The notes below the pieces were generated by a model. It searched no databases. It saw only the letters and a program-made list of their open reading frames with translations, and was not told the origin of the DNA. The position numbers and the translations under genes were made by a program. DNA of 64,000 nucleotides from Bradymonas sp963697525. Its GTDB lineage: Bacteria > Myxococcota_A > Bradymonadia > Bradymonadales > Bradymonadaceae. This document shows, one piece after another, positions 52,482 to 62,058 of the stretch; position 1 is the stretch's first letter, and each line of letters starts with the position of its first letter. Location: the NCBI GenBank assembly GCA_963697525.1, contig OY969087.1:806001-870000 (forward strand), written 5' to 3'.

Positions 52482-53561
52482 ATGCGAATTCTCCTCGCCG
52501 AGGACAGCTCGTTATTTGCGACTGTCTTGAGCGAAATGATCGAAGCCGAACCCGACATGGACATCGTCGGGTTGGCACGTAACGGCGAACAGGCCGTGGA
52601 ATTGTGCACCGAGCTTCGGCCCGACCTGATCTTGATGGACATCCACATGCCCAAGATGGACGGGCTGACGGCCACCGGCTACATCATGGCCAGTTGTCCG
52701 ACGCCGATTTTGGTGGTCACCGCCAACCCGTATCGCGGCGGGGTGGATCTGTCGTTCAAGGCGCTGTCGGCCGGGGCGCTCGACCTGGTGGGCAAGCCCG
52801 ACGAGCTGCCCATGCGCGAGGCCGAGCGCCTGGAGTTGTTGCGCAAGATGCGCCTGCTGGCGGAGGTGCCGGTGGTGCGCCACGTGCGCGAGTCGCTCAG
52901 CGGGGCCAAACGCCCGGTGGCCGCGCGCCCGGACAAGTCGAGCTCGTCGGCCAAGATCGGCCAGCTCGCCGGCGAGGCCACCCCGGTGGTGGGCATCGCC
53001 GCGTCGACCGGCGGCCCCAAGGCGCTCGCCCAGCTTCTGGGGGAACTGCCCGCCGATTTCGCCGCCCCCATCCTGCTCGTCCAGCATATCACGCGCGGGT
53101 TTTCGGCCCACCTGACCCGCTGGCTCGACGCCAACTCGCCGCTGCACGTCGTCGAGGCCAAGCACGGCCAGCCCATCCGCTCGGGGCATGTGTACGTCGC
53201 CCCCACGGAGATGCAGATGGAGCTGACCTCGGGGCGGTTTTTGAAGGTCTACGACGGCCCCGCCGTCGCCGGCCACCGCCCCAGCGGCGACGTGCTGCTG
53301 CGCAGCCTGGCGCGCCACGTCGCTCCCCGGGCCATCGGCGTGGTGTTGAGCGGCATGGGCCAGGACGGCTCCTTCGGCATGGCCGCGCTGTACCGCAGCG
53401 GCAGCGTCACCCTGGTGCAGGACGAGGCCAGCTCGGTGGTCTACAGCATGCCACGCTCGGCCATCGAGCGCGGGGTGGTCAGCGAGGTCGTCGATCTCGG
53501 CCACATGGCCCAGCGCCTCGGCGAGGTCGTCGCTCAACTGGCCGACGAGGAGGACGCATGA
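52482..53561 (+). CDS. cheB: Chemotaxis response regulator protein-glutamate methylesterase CheB
   Basis: The ATG at 52482 opens directly into the receiver domain (MRILLAEDSS); 359 aa. The phospho-acceptor is Asp53 in LILMDIHMPK. The linker is followed by the methylesterase domain with the Ser-His-Asp triad: Ser in GIAASTGGPKAL, His in VQHITRGFS and Asp in GMGQDGSFGM. It demethylates or deamidates receptor glutamates. The cheR gene overlaps its stop by four bases. No cheA, cheW or receptor gene is in the window, so this is an isolated adaptation module. Confidence 0.94.
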   Translation: MRILLAEDSSLFATVLSEMIEAEPDMDIVGLARNGEQAVELCTELRPDLILMDIHMPKMDGLTATGYIMASCPTPILVVTANPYRGGVDLSFKALSAGALDLVGKPDELPMREAERLELLRKMRLLAEVPVVRHVRESLSGAKRPVAARPDKSSSSAKIGQLAGEATPVVGIAASTGGPKALAQLLGELPADFAAPILLVQHITRGFSAHLTRWLDANSPLHVVEAKHGQPIRSGHVYVAPTEMQMELTSGRFLKVYDGPAVAGHRPSGDVLLRSLARHVAPRAIGVVLSGMGQDGSFGMAALYRSGSVTLVQDEASSVVYSMPRSAIERGVVSEVVDLGHMAQRLGEVVAQLADEEDA

Positions 53562-54988
53562 ACGCCGGTCGAGGAAAGACCCAAGGCAACGCCACTCCCG
53601 TGGGCCAGGCGTGTACGCTGCTGTCGACGTGGACCGGCCTGGAGCTTCGCGGCACCGCCCCCAGGCGGGTCGCCGAGTTCTTGAATTCGCGCGCCGCCCA
53701 GCTCGGCTATACCTCCAAGGACGACTACGTCGCCTTCCTGCAGACCCAGCAGCCCACCGACGACGAGCCCCAGCAGTTGACCAACCTGGTCACCAACGGG
53801 CTGACCTGCTTTTGGCGCGACGAGCCCCAGCTGCACGCTTTGCAGACGCTGTTCGAGGAGCTCGCCGACGAGCGCGGCACCGAGCGGCCCATCCAGGTGT
53901 GGTGCGCGGGGTGTTCGACCGGCGAGGAGGCCTACACCGTGGCGATGATCGCCCGGGAGCACGGGGTGACGGTGGACGTGCTCGGCTCGGACATCAACAC
54001 CGAGTCGCTGCGCCACGCCCGCCAGGGGGTCTATGGCGAGTGGAGCCTGCGGCGCACCGACGACGAGCGCCGCCAGCGCCACTTCCTGCCCACCGACGAC
54101 GGGCGCTTTCGCATCGGCGCCGACGTGCGCCGCCAGGTGCGCTTTGCCTACCACAACATCCTGACCCCGGCGCCCGCTCCGCTGGAGGGCGACAAATGGG
54201 ACGTGGTGCTGTGCCGCAACGTGCTCATCTACTTCTCCGACGACGCCATGCGCACGGTGCTTCGCCACTTCTCGGACGCCATCGACACCGACGGCTACCT
54301 GCTGCTGGGCTCCAGCGAGCAACTGCACACCGGCAACCTCGCCGAATCGCTGGTGCCGTTTCGGGCGGCGAGACAGGGCGGCGGCTTTGTCTATCGGCTG
54401 CGCGACACGCCCCCGGGGCGCACCGTCGTCTTCCCGCCGCGCGAGCCGCCATCCCAGCCCGAGCTCACGCCGCCGACACTGGACCTCAACTTTACGCCGA
54501 CCCTCGAGGAGGAGACCTCCGACGTCACCGGCGATCTGTCCACCAACGAGGCCGCCAACAACCTGCTGAGCACGGCCATGGAGCATATGGACGAGGGGCT
54601 GACCGAGGCGGCGCTGGCCTGCTGCGAGGCGACCGCCTCCTACGACCCGTTCGTGCCCGAGAATTACTGCCTGATGGGCTATCTTCTGGCCCAGGAGGGC
54701 GCGTTCTCCCAGGCGTTGGAGACCTACCGCAAGGTGCTGTTTTTGGACCCGTTCAACTGGGTCGCCGCCATCGAGAGCGCCCGGCTACACATGCGCCAAC
54801 GCGACGCCATCCGCGCGCGCCGCTCGCTGCGCCAGGCCCACGAGGGGCTCGCCTCCGGGCGGCGCCTGTCGCGCGGCATGCGCCAGTTGCTGGGCGCGAT
54901 GGACCGGGCGATCACCGAGCGCGAGCCCGCCGAGGCGTTCTGCGAGCAGTACCTGGAGCGGCTGCGCGGCGCGAAGTTCCTGGACTAA
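53558..54988 (+). CDS. cheR: CheR-type methyltransferase with C-terminal TPR region
   Basis: A 476-residue protein overlapping cheB (ATGA). The N-terminal helical part and the SAM-binding domain are clear: TNGLTCFWRDEPQL, VWCAGCSTGEEAYT, LGSDINTESLRHAR, VLCRNVLIYFSDD and GYLLLGSSEQL. A Pro-rich linker (near 295-320) leads to TPR-like helices (ALACCEATASYDPFVPENYC, QALETYRKVLFLDPFNW). CheR-TPR fusions are typical of alternative Che/Wsp/Frz-like systems rather than flagellar ones. The C-terminus overlaps the convergent peroxidase gene by four bases. Confidence 0.92.
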   Translation: MNAGRGKTQGNATPVGQACTLLSTWTGLELRGTAPRRVAEFLNSRAAQLGYTSKDDYVAFLQTQQPTDDEPQQLTNLVTNGLTCFWRDEPQLHALQTLFEELADERGTERPIQVWCAGCSTGEEAYTVAMIAREHGVTVDVLGSDINTESLRHARQGVYGEWSLRRTDDERRQRHFLPTDDGRFRIGADVRRQVRFAYHNILTPAPAPLEGDKWDVVLCRNVLIYFSDDAMRTVLRHFSDAIDTDGYLLLGSSEQLHTGNLAESLVPFRAARQGGGFVYRLRDTPPGRTVVFPPREPPSQPELTPPTLDLNFTPTLEEETSDVTGDLSTNEAANNLLSTAMEHMDEGLTEAALACCEATASYDPFVPENYCLMGYLLAQEGAFSQALETYRKVLFLDPFNWVAAIESARLHMRQRDAIRARRSLRQAHEGLASGRRLSRGMRQLLGAMDRAITEREPAEAFCEQYLERLRGAKFLD

Positions 54989-56343
54989 TCGAGGGGGAGC
55001 CCGCTGGGCACCGCGTCGGGCACGGCGTCCATGCAGTCGTCGGCGTGGGTGCTGCTCAGCGCCTTCATAAACGCGATCACATCGGCGACCTCGGCGTCGC
55101 TGAGTTGGGGCGGGTCGGCGAGCTTCTCGTCGAGGGTTTGTACGATGCGCGCCTGTTCCTCGGGCGAGTTGTGCATCTGCTCGCGCAGCTTGGGGTCGAG
55201 GTGGCTGGGGTCGTAGTCGCGCAGGCTCTGGGCCGGGTGCAGGTGATGGCGCACCGCCGCCTCCAGTGTCGCGTAGGCGCCGTCGTGCATATACGGCGCG
55301 GTGAACTCGACGTTGCGCAGCGTGGGCGTGCGGAAGGCGAAATCGTAGCTGGGGTCGTTGCTCACCCGCCCATAGCCCAGGTCGTAGGGCTCGTCGGGGC
55401 TCTTGCCGGGTCCGAATTGGGGCACGGCGAGGTTGTGGGCCTTCTGGTCGGTGAACAGCGCGCCGCTGTGGCACTCGGCGCAGCCGGCCTTGCCGTAAAA
55501 CAGCACCGCCCCGCGCTTTTGGGCGGCGTCCAGCGCGTCGGTATGCCCGGCGAGGTAGCGGTCCCAGGGCGTCTCGTTGGGGCTGAACGCCTCGATCTCG
55601 AAGGCGGCGATGGCGTTGGCGGCGTCCTCGAAGCCCAGCTCGTCCTGGGGCACGTCCGGGTAGGCCTCGGCGAACATCTGGCGGTAGGCGTCGATGGCCA
55701 GAAGACGGGTCATCAGCGCGTCCCAGATGCGGTTGAGCAGGCTGTCGACGATGGGGCCGAGCTCGTTGGGCTGGCCGTCGACGCCGGTGTCCCAGCGCTC
55801 GCCGCGCATCTCGTCGCGGCCGGTGACCGGAAACATCGCCTGGGCAGCGAGCACGCTGTCCAGCCCGTCGGGCAATCGCGAGCCCGCCGGGGTCAGCAGG
55901 GCGCCGTCGTCGCTGATGCGCACGCGCATATCCCAAAATTGGGTCGTCCAGGCGCTCACCCCGCGGTTGAACACCTCCGGCGAGTTGCGCGCGGTGAACA
56001 GCCGGCCCCGGCCCAGGTGGCGCTTGTGGCCGTCGATGACGGCGCCGGTCCCGGCGCTCAACGGCTTGTCGTCCCCGGTCATATGACGCGGGTGGTGACA
56101 CGACGCACAGGACGTGTCGCGGTTGCCGCTCAAGATCTTGTCGAAATACAGCGCCCGGCCCAGGCGTACTTTGGCGGGATTTTGCGCCGGCGCCGGGGCC
56201 AGCGGCTCGAGCTGCTGCTTTTGGATGATCTGGGCGAGCGCCTCGTCGGGGGTCAACGGCGCCGATGGCCCCGCGGCCTGCCCGCAGCCACAGACGAACA
56301 CCGTCAGGAGCGCGCACACTGTGCTAGTATATCGCAAGCGCAT
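54985..56343 (-). CDS. Di-haem cytochrome c peroxidase / MauG family lipoprotein
   Basis: The ATG at 56343 with AGGAA four bases upstream is preferred over one at 56358; 452 aa. The signal ends TVFVCGC, so it is probably a lipoprotein. There are two haem c sites: CASCHH near residue 82 and CAECHS near 290. VRLGRALYFDKILSGN, TPTLRNVEFTAPYMHDG and LSDAEVADVIAFMKAL are family features. Members reduce peroxide or oxidise protein partners in the periplasm. It is divergent from orn, 83 bases away. Confidence 0.9.
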   Translation of the reverse strand: MRLRYTSTVCALLTVFVCGCGQAAGPSAPLTPDEALAQIIQKQQLEPLAPAPAQNPAKVRLGRALYFDKILSGNRDTSCASCHHPRHMTGDDKPLSAGTGAVIDGHKRHLGRGRLFTARNSPEVFNRGVSAWTTQFWDMRVRISDDGALLTPAGSRLPDGLDSVLAAQAMFPVTGRDEMRGERWDTGVDGQPNELGPIVDSLLNRIWDALMTRLLAIDAYRQMFAEAYPDVPQDELGFEDAANAIAAFEIEAFSPNETPWDRYLAGHTDALDAAQKRGAVLFYGKAGCAECHSGALFTDQKAHNLAVPQFGPGKSPDEPYDLGYGRVSNDPSYDFAFRTPTLRNVEFTAPYMHDGAYATLEAAVRHHLHPAQSLRDYDPSHLDPKLREQMHNSPEEQARIVQTLDEKLADPPQLSDAEVADVIAFMKALSSTHADDCMDAVPDAVPSGLPLD

Positions 56344-56426
56344 GATTTTCCTGTTCATCTGCGACGAGACTCAATATACATGCCCCGAGCGTTGCTCGCT
56401 TTCTTCCAACATCAAGGCATTACCCC

Positions 56427-56975
56427 ATGGCACGCAGCGATAACCTAGTCTGGATGGACCTGGAGATGTCCGGGCTCGATCCCGAACGCGACGTCATCCT
56501 CGAGATCGCCACCATCGTGACCGGTCCCGACCTGGACATCATCGACGAAGGCCCCAGCCTGGTCATCCACCAGCCCGACGAGATCTTGGAATCGATGGAC
56601 GAGTGGAACACCACCCATCACGGCGCCAGCGGGCTGACCGAGCGGGTGCGCCAGTCCCCGCTGAGCTGCGCCGAGGCCGAGACGCAAACCCTGGAGTTTT
56701 TGCACCTGCACACCGTCGAGGGCAAAGCGCCGCTGTGCGGCAACACCATCGGCCAGGACCGTCGCTTCCTGTACAAGTACATGCCCCGGCTCAGCTCGTG
56801 GCTGCACTATCGCAACGTCGACGTCTCCTCGATCAAAGAGCTGGTCTGCCGGTGGTATCCCGAGGAGATGCAGGCCCCGGTCAAGCGCTCCAACCACCGC
56901 GCGCTCGACGATATCCGCGGCTCCATCGAGGAGCTGCGCTGGTACCGCGACTATATCTTCGTCGGCCAGTTTTAG
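56427..56975 (+). CDS. orn: Oligoribonuclease
   Basis: A 182-residue protein, the normal family length. The DEDDh exonuclease motifs are present: VWMDLEMSGLDPERD (Exo I), CGNTIGQDRRFLYKYMP (Exo II) and KRSNHRALDDIRGSIEEL (Exo III with the His). It degrades RNA dinucleotides and short oligomers, including pGpG from c-di-GMP turnover. Its end overlaps the convergent lipoprotein gene by four bases. Confidence 0.96.
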   Translation: MARSDNLVWMDLEMSGLDPERDVILEIATIVTGPDLDIIDEGPSLVIHQPDEILESMDEWNTTHHGASGLTERVRQSPLSCAEAETQTLEFLHLHTVEGKAPLCGNTIGQDRRFLYKYMPRLSSWLHYRNVDVSSIKELVCRWYPEEMQAPVKRSNHRALDDIRGSIEELRWYRDYIFVGQF

Positions 56976-57925
56976 AGGCCAAACGAATCCACGTGGTCCA
57001 TCTGCACCGCCTCGAAGTGGGCCGGCGTCTGGTTGGGATTGGTCTGGCGCGGCGCGTACAGCACGACGTTGCCCGCCGCATCCCTGGTCACCTCGCCGGC
57101 CAGCGCCGGCTTATCGGGCGAGCCCGGATCGTAGAACCAGAAGGTCTTGCCGTCGTCGTAGGTGATCGTGGAGGCGTCGCCGCCGACGTACTCGACGTAG
57201 GCTCCGTTGAAAAATCCGTAGCCGAGGTAGCCGCCCAGGACGCGCAGCGCCAGGCGATACGAGTTGCCATGGCCGTCGTCGTAGGTGTCCTGGGACTGCC
57301 AGCTTCCGGAGATGTCGTCGACGCTGACTTCGGGCGTGGCGACCTGCTCGAAGCGCAGCACGTACGGCGAGCCGTCGGGCCCCTGGGGAATGACCAACTC
57401 CAGGCCCTTGATGTTGTCGCCGTCGAGATCGGCGTCCAGGATGAACTCGGTGGGCTGGTTGGGGCTGCCGTCGGCCTTGGTCAGTTGGGTCAGGCGCACC
57501 CGGTTCGACCCCATCTTCTCCCACTGGCCGGTCACCGCGCCGTCAAAGCCAACGGTGACGCTCATGTCGGTGTGAAACTCCAGGGGCAACACCACGCCGG
57601 TGACCACGGGATCGACGGTGAGGGCGGACACACCATACCACGGCGCCGAGGACAGTCCCTCGGCGGTAAACGGCGTGGCTGCGCTCGAGCCGGTGTCCGA
57701 AGTCGACGCATCGGGGAGCACGCTCGTGTCACTGGAGCCAGCGTCGTCCGAGCCACCGTCGGCGATGGTGCCCGCGTCGGCGTCGCTCGTCGAGCCCGAG
57801 TCGGCCCCACCGCCCACGTTCCAATCATTCGAGCCGCTGCCCGGATTCTCGGAGGTACACGCCGACAGACTCGCCACCACCATCATCACACACGCCAACA
57901 GTACGGCGCGAGACCATCGTTTCAT
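56972..57925 (-). CDS. Lipoprotein with Asp/Ser/Gly-rich linker
   Basis: The ATG at 57925 is preceded by GAGGAG; 317 aa. The lipobox is ASLSAC. Residues about 25-85 are a low-complexity Ser/Asp/Gly linker (DADAGTIADGGSDDAG), as in surface lipoproteins of this genome. The C-terminal about 230 residues are beta-rich (VTVGFDGAVTGQWEKMGSNR, LEADISGSWQS-like repeats) and match no family I know. Convergent with orn. Confidence 0.72.
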   Translation of the reverse strand: MKRWSRAVLLACVMMVVASLSACTSENPGSGSNDWNVGGGADSGSTSDADAGTIADGGSDDAGSSDTSVLPDASTSDTGSSAATPFTAEGLSSAPWYGVSALTVDPVVTGVVLPLEFHTDMSVTVGFDGAVTGQWEKMGSNRVRLTQLTKADGSPNQPTEFILDADLDGDNIKGLELVIPQGPDGSPYVLRFEQVATPEVSVDDISGSWQSQDTYDDGHGNSYRLALRVLGGYLGYGFFNGAYVEYVGGDASTITYDDGKTFWFYDPGSPDKPALAGEVTRDAAGNVVLYAPRQTNPNQTPAHFEAVQMDHVDSFGL

Positions 57926-57998
57926 CGGGATGCTCCTCGTTTTCGCGTCTCTAAGTGATTTCGCAACGGCTGTATTCTGACGGAAAAGCGCCCCCATA

Positions 57999-59768
57999 TC
58001 AATGGGATTGGCCGGAGCGCGCGGCCTCGGGTCCGCCGCGGGTGGCTGCATCCTCGTCGTGCCCCTCGCCCGCCGGCGCCGGGGTGTGCTTCGCCGGCGG
58101 GGCGATGTCGAGATCGAAGTCCGTCACGCCGGTGTCCCCGTCGACGCCCGTGGTCACGACCACCGAGCGAAACGGGGCCAGCCAGGCGACGGCGTCCTTG
58201 TGACCGGCCTCCTCGAGGATGTCGGCCAGGCTGGCGGCGTCGAGGTAGACGCCGGCGGCGTCCTTCTTGTCGAACAGGCGCGTGATGCCCAGCTTGTCGA
58301 GCTTCTCGCCCATGGGACCGGCGCCGCGCTCGTAGTCGACGGCGTGCTCGAAGGCGACGGCGCTGTCGACGTAGATGACGTGCTCGTCGCTGACGATGAG
58401 CGCCCACTTCAGCTCCCCGTTTTCCATCCACGCATACTGCAAGGTGTGGCCGACGGCCTGGCGGGTGAGCTTGCGCTTGCTGACGGTGGTCAGCGCGTCG
58501 AGCACCTGCACCAGCGGCTCGCGCTCCTTGATCGGCAACAGCACCGCCTCGCGGGTGGCCTTCAGCTCGAGGACCTGAAGAAACCAGGGCAGATCGGCCT
58601 TCTCCAGCGCCTTGCGGTCGAGCCCGTAGGCGACCACCACCGCGTGGCCGCGCAGGTTTTCGAGCACGTCGCGTCGGGCGTTGATGCTCAGCTTGTCGTT
58701 GAGGTCTTTCCAGAATTTGTCCAGCTCGGTGCGCTGCGACGCGGGCAGCGTACTCTCGAAGAGGGCGTAGAGTTGCTTGGGATCGACCGACAGGCGTGCC
58801 ACCCCGATGACCCCGGGCTCGATGAGCCCGCCCAGCGGCGGCAGATCTCCCTGGGCGCGTCCCAGGCTGGTGATCATCGCCGGGGCGCGCGGGTTGCCGG
58901 GGGTGAGCACGCGCAGGTGCACCGATTTGTCCAGCGAGACCGAGTTGAGCGCAAAGCCCACCGGGCCGACCTGGGCGAGCAGGCGGCGCCACAGCACCTC
59001 GGCGTGGCCCTTGGCCTGCTTGTCGGCGAGCCACGCGGCCGGGCGAATCACGCCGGCGACCTCAGCCGCTTTGGTGAGATCGGCGAGGAGCTTGTGGTGC
59101 AAATCGCGCGCGACGAAGCGCGACAATGAGCTGCTGGGGAGCCACGACTGGGGGAGCCCGTCGAGGTCGGTGCTCTGGGCGCGCACGGCCAGCAGCGCCG
59201 TATGATCGTCATGGGCGACATACACCGGGTGGTCGCCCCCGCCGCCGAAGGCGCTGACGTCCATCGAGCCAAAGTCGATGTCCGGGGCCTCGAGTTTGTG
59301 GGCCTGCTCGAAGTTCTGCAGCACCTTGGCGAGGCGATCGCCGGCGGCGAGGTGAGCCCCGATGCACCAATAGCCGCGATCGTAGAACAACACCGCGTTG
59401 GCCCTGGGATCGAAGCCCGCGCGCTTCAAGGCGTCGGCGTCGAAGGGATCGATCGGGCTCGTCTTTGTCCACGCCTCGTGCAGCGCCCCGACGCCGGGCA
59501 GCGGGAGGCGCTGGGCGCCAAAATCGAGTACGTCGGTCAGCGTGGACAGCGCGCGCGCAAACACGACGGTGCGCGCCGTCGACGGCACGAACGCCGCCAG
59601 ATGCGACCCCTGGGCCCACGTGACCGCGTGCTGCGGGGCCTGAGGGGTGCGCATTTGGTTGGTGGAGTTGCAGGAAGCCTTGCCACAGCCGCCCAGCGAG
59701 AGCATGATCATCATGGCCGTCACAGCAGCATAGCGACCCAGAGGACGTGTCGTGGAGGGGGACATCAT
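57999..59768 (-). CDS. DUF3352-like lipoprotein of unknown function
   Basis: The ATG at 59768 (a second at 59765) places the signal peptide correctly (AAVTAMMIMLSLGGC); 589 aa. No good ribosome site is seen. The mature protein resembles DUF3352-like proteins: HLAAFVPSTARTVVFARALS near the start, then repeated halves with GYWCIGAHLAAGDRLAKVL and GHTLQYAWMENGELKWAL. It ends in an acidic His-containing tail. Divergent from the kinase at 59920. Confidence 0.68.
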   Translation of the reverse strand: MMSPSTTRPLGRYAAVTAMMIMLSLGGCGKASCNSTNQMRTPQAPQHAVTWAQGSHLAAFVPSTARTVVFARALSTLTDVLDFGAQRLPLPGVGALHEAWTKTSPIDPFDADALKRAGFDPRANAVLFYDRGYWCIGAHLAAGDRLAKVLQNFEQAHKLEAPDIDFGSMDVSAFGGGGDHPVYVAHDDHTALLAVRAQSTDLDGLPQSWLPSSSLSRFVARDLHHKLLADLTKAAEVAGVIRPAAWLADKQAKGHAEVLWRRLLAQVGPVGFALNSVSLDKSVHLRVLTPGNPRAPAMITSLGRAQGDLPPLGGLIEPGVIGVARLSVDPKQLYALFESTLPASQRTELDKFWKDLNDKLSINARRDVLENLRGHAVVVAYGLDRKALEKADLPWFLQVLELKATREAVLLPIKEREPLVQVLDALTTVSKRKLTRQAVGHTLQYAWMENGELKWALIVSDEHVIYVDSAVAFEHAVDYERGAGPMGEKLDKLGITRLFDKKDAAGVYLDAASLADILEEAGHKDAVAWLAPFRSVVVTTGVDGDTGVTDFDLDIAPPAKHTPAPAGEGHDEDAATRGGPEAARSGQSH

Positions 59769-59919
59769 TCTAAAAAATTGCTCGCTTTGTTTGGAATGAG
59801 TGGCACTCACAGTATATTATGATTCAAGCGATAGCGCGTTTTGCTCGTCTGCTCTCCTTAGAGTCGCCCAGACGAGCTCGACCGACAAGCCGCAGCGCGC
59901 ATTCTAACGAGTTCGACCG

Positions 59920-61545
59920 ATGAGCAGCACGCTAATCGAGCTTCCACCGGAACTCTCCGAGGACGACGCCTCCGAAGTGGAGTACGTCGCCGCGGAGAGC
60001 GTGGAGGAGTTTGCGCACAAGACGCACATCTCCGACAAGGAGGTGCTCGACCGCGTCCTGCTGCCCGGCCACACCTTCGGACCGTACCGCATCCTGGGGT
60101 TCATCGCCGCCGGCGGCATGGGCGAAATTTACGCCGCCGAGCGCCGCCACAACGAGGGGGCGCGCCGCCGCCCGGTTGCTCTCAAAGTCATCAGCCCCGA
60201 GCATGTGCACGATTGGCGCATCGTCGAGCGATTCAAGCGCGAGGCGAGCATATCGAAGTCCATTCGATCGACCAACGTCATCCGGGTCTACGAGTACGGC
60301 GAGACCGAAGGGGGCAAGACCTTCTTGTCCATGGAGCTGCTCTCCGGCGAGGAGCTCTTCGAGCGGCTCTGCCGCGTGCGCACGCTGCCGATCGACGAGC
60401 TGGTCGACATCGCCCTGCAGGTCCTGCGCGGCCTGTCCGACATCCACCGCGCCGGGTTTATCCACCGGGACATGAAGCCCGAAAACGTGTTTTTGGCCAA
60501 GCTTCGCGACGGCTCCGAGGTGGCCAAAATCCTGGACTTCGGCATCGCCAAGCGCCGCGAGGAGCGCTCCGACCCGCTGCTGAGCGTCGCCGGCCAGATC
60601 TACGGCACCCCCGAGTATCTGGCCCCCGAGCAGGCGATCAACCCCGACGTCGACCCCCGCGCTGATATCTACAGCGTCGGGGTGATGCTGTACGAGGCGG
60701 CCTCGGGCAGTCTTCCCTTCCAGGGCGACACCTCCTATTCGGTGATCGCCGCCCATCAGAACGAGCCGGTGCCCCCGCTGCCGTCGTCGATCGACCCGGA
60801 GTTCGCCGAGATCGTGTACACGGCGCTGGCCAAAAACCCCGCCGACCGCTTCCAGACGGCCGACGAGATGGCGCAGATCTTGGAGCGATGGAGCGAACAG
60901 ACCAGTTGGGTCGAGGAACTTCCGGGCGTCTCCGATCTGGACTTCGACGATGTCTTCGATAGCCAAGATCTCGACCCCATGCCGCATAAGACCGAGGTCG
61001 ACTCGGCGCCCCCGGTCAGCGAGCGGGCGACCACCCAACATTACGCCAAGCCGTCGGGCCAGCGGAGCGCGAATAGGCGCGCGCGCGACGACCAAATGAT
61101 CGGGTTAAACGAGCTGTCCGACCCCCAATTTTACCTGGGCGACGACGCCGCGGACGCCCCCTTCGAGAAGGTCAGCGTCTCCAAGGCGCGCGAGCGTCAA
61201 CGAGCACGCCAGGCCCAGGCCCAGCGACCGCCGGAGGAGACCGCCGAGGTCACCCGCCCCGACGAGCAGGAGATCAAACGCGCGTTGGCCGAGGCCAAGC
61301 GGCGAGAGTACGCCGCCAAGAGCCGGCCCGAGCGCGCCGACGAGCCCACCATGACCATGTCGCGCGCCGCGCTGGGCGAGCAGGAGGCCTCGGGGGGCTC
61401 GCGGGTCGCCCAGATTGTCACCTGGGTGGCCGTGGCGATCATCCTGGCGGCGCTCGCCTGGACCTTTCTCAAGCCGTCCACTACACCAAAGACGGCGACA
61501 TCGCCGGCCCCTGCGGCGACGGCGCCCGCCCAAAAGCCAAAGTAA
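59920..61545 (+). CDS. Membrane Ser/Thr protein kinase (PknB-like)
   Basis: A 541-residue protein. An acidic N-terminus precedes the Hanks kinase domain (about 55-330): glycine loop GFIAAGGMGEIYAAE, Lys89 in VALKV, Asp184 in HRDMKPENV, DFG at 206, GTPEYLAPEQ and DIYSVGVMLYE. All catalytic residues are intact. A charged, Arg/Glu-rich juxtamembrane region with a possible coiled coil (KARERQRARQAQAQ) leads to one membrane segment near 500-520 and a short Ala/Pro tail, so there is no extracellular sensor domain. It lies 24 bases upstream of the thioesterase gene. Confidence 0.92.
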   Translation: MSSTLIELPPELSEDDASEVEYVAAESVEEFAHKTHISDKEVLDRVLLPGHTFGPYRILGFIAAGGMGEIYAAERRHNEGARRRPVALKVISPEHVHDWRIVERFKREASISKSIRSTNVIRVYEYGETEGGKTFLSMELLSGEELFERLCRVRTLPIDELVDIALQVLRGLSDIHRAGFIHRDMKPENVFLAKLRDGSEVAKILDFGIAKRREERSDPLLSVAGQIYGTPEYLAPEQAINPDVDPRADIYSVGVMLYEAASGSLPFQGDTSYSVIAAHQNEPVPPLPSSIDPEFAEIVYTALAKNPADRFQTADEMAQILERWSEQTSWVEELPGVSDLDFDDVFDSQDLDPMPHKTEVDSAPPVSERATTQHYAKPSGQRSANRRARDDQMIGLNELSDPQFYLGDDAADAPFEKVSVSKARERQRARQAQAQRPPEETAEVTRPDEQEIKRALAEAKRREYAAKSRPERADEPTMTMSRAALGEQEASGGSRVAQIVTWVAVAIILAALAWTFLKPSTTPKTATSPAPAATAPAQKPK

Positions 61546-61569
61546 CGCCGACCGTCTCTCGAGCCTTTC

Positions 61570-62040
61570 ATGAGTAGCCAGAACGACCCCTCCCGCCTCG
61601 AACAACTCCAGATCTACGCCGACAAGTTCAACGACAGCGCCACACTGGGGCTATTCGGCGTCAAGGTCGACTTTCCCGACGGCGAGCGCGTGCGCGCGGT
61701 CATCGACGACGTGCAGCCCGGCCACCGCGGCGGGCTGGGCACCGACGCCATCAACGGCGGCGTACTCGCCGCCCTCTTCGACCTGGTCATCGGCATGTGC
61801 GGCGCACTGGTCGACCCCACCCGCCGCTCGGCGACCATTCAATTGTCCATGAATTTCGAGCAGCCCGTCACCGGCGAGCGCATCGTCGCCGAGGCGTGGA
61901 TCAACCGCCACGGGCGCACCAACCTATTCGCCTCGGCGGTCATCCGCGACGAGGCCGGCAAGGAGTGCGCCCACGGCCAGGGCGTGGTGCGTCTGAGCCG
62001 CATGAAGTGGCAAAACGACGGCAGCCCGGCGGTGAACTGA
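61570..62040 (+). CDS. PaaI-type hotdog-fold thioesterase
   Basis: A 156-residue protein, the normal length for the family. The signature includes TDAINGGVLAALFDLVIGMC (catalytic N-G-G and Asp on the long helix), SATIQLSMNFEQPV and AEAWINRHGRTNLFASAVI. Members hydrolyse acyl- or aryl-CoA thioesters. It is probably co-transcribed with the kinase upstream; a functional link is not evident. Confidence 0.88.
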   Translation: MSSQNDPSRLEQLQIYADKFNDSATLGLFGVKVDFPDGERVRAVIDDVQPGHRGGLGTDAINGGVLAALFDLVIGMCGALVDPTRRSATIQLSMNFEQPVTGERIVAEAWINRHGRTNLFASAVIRDEAGKECAHGQGVVRLSRMKWQNDGSPAVN

Positions 62041-62058
62041 GCCGCGCTGCTCGGCGTT

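Noticed and set aside
53611..56448. Very long plus-strand open frame across cheR and the peroxidase gene
   Set aside because: It overlaps cheR out of frame and the peroxidase antisense; Arg-rich shadow sequence.
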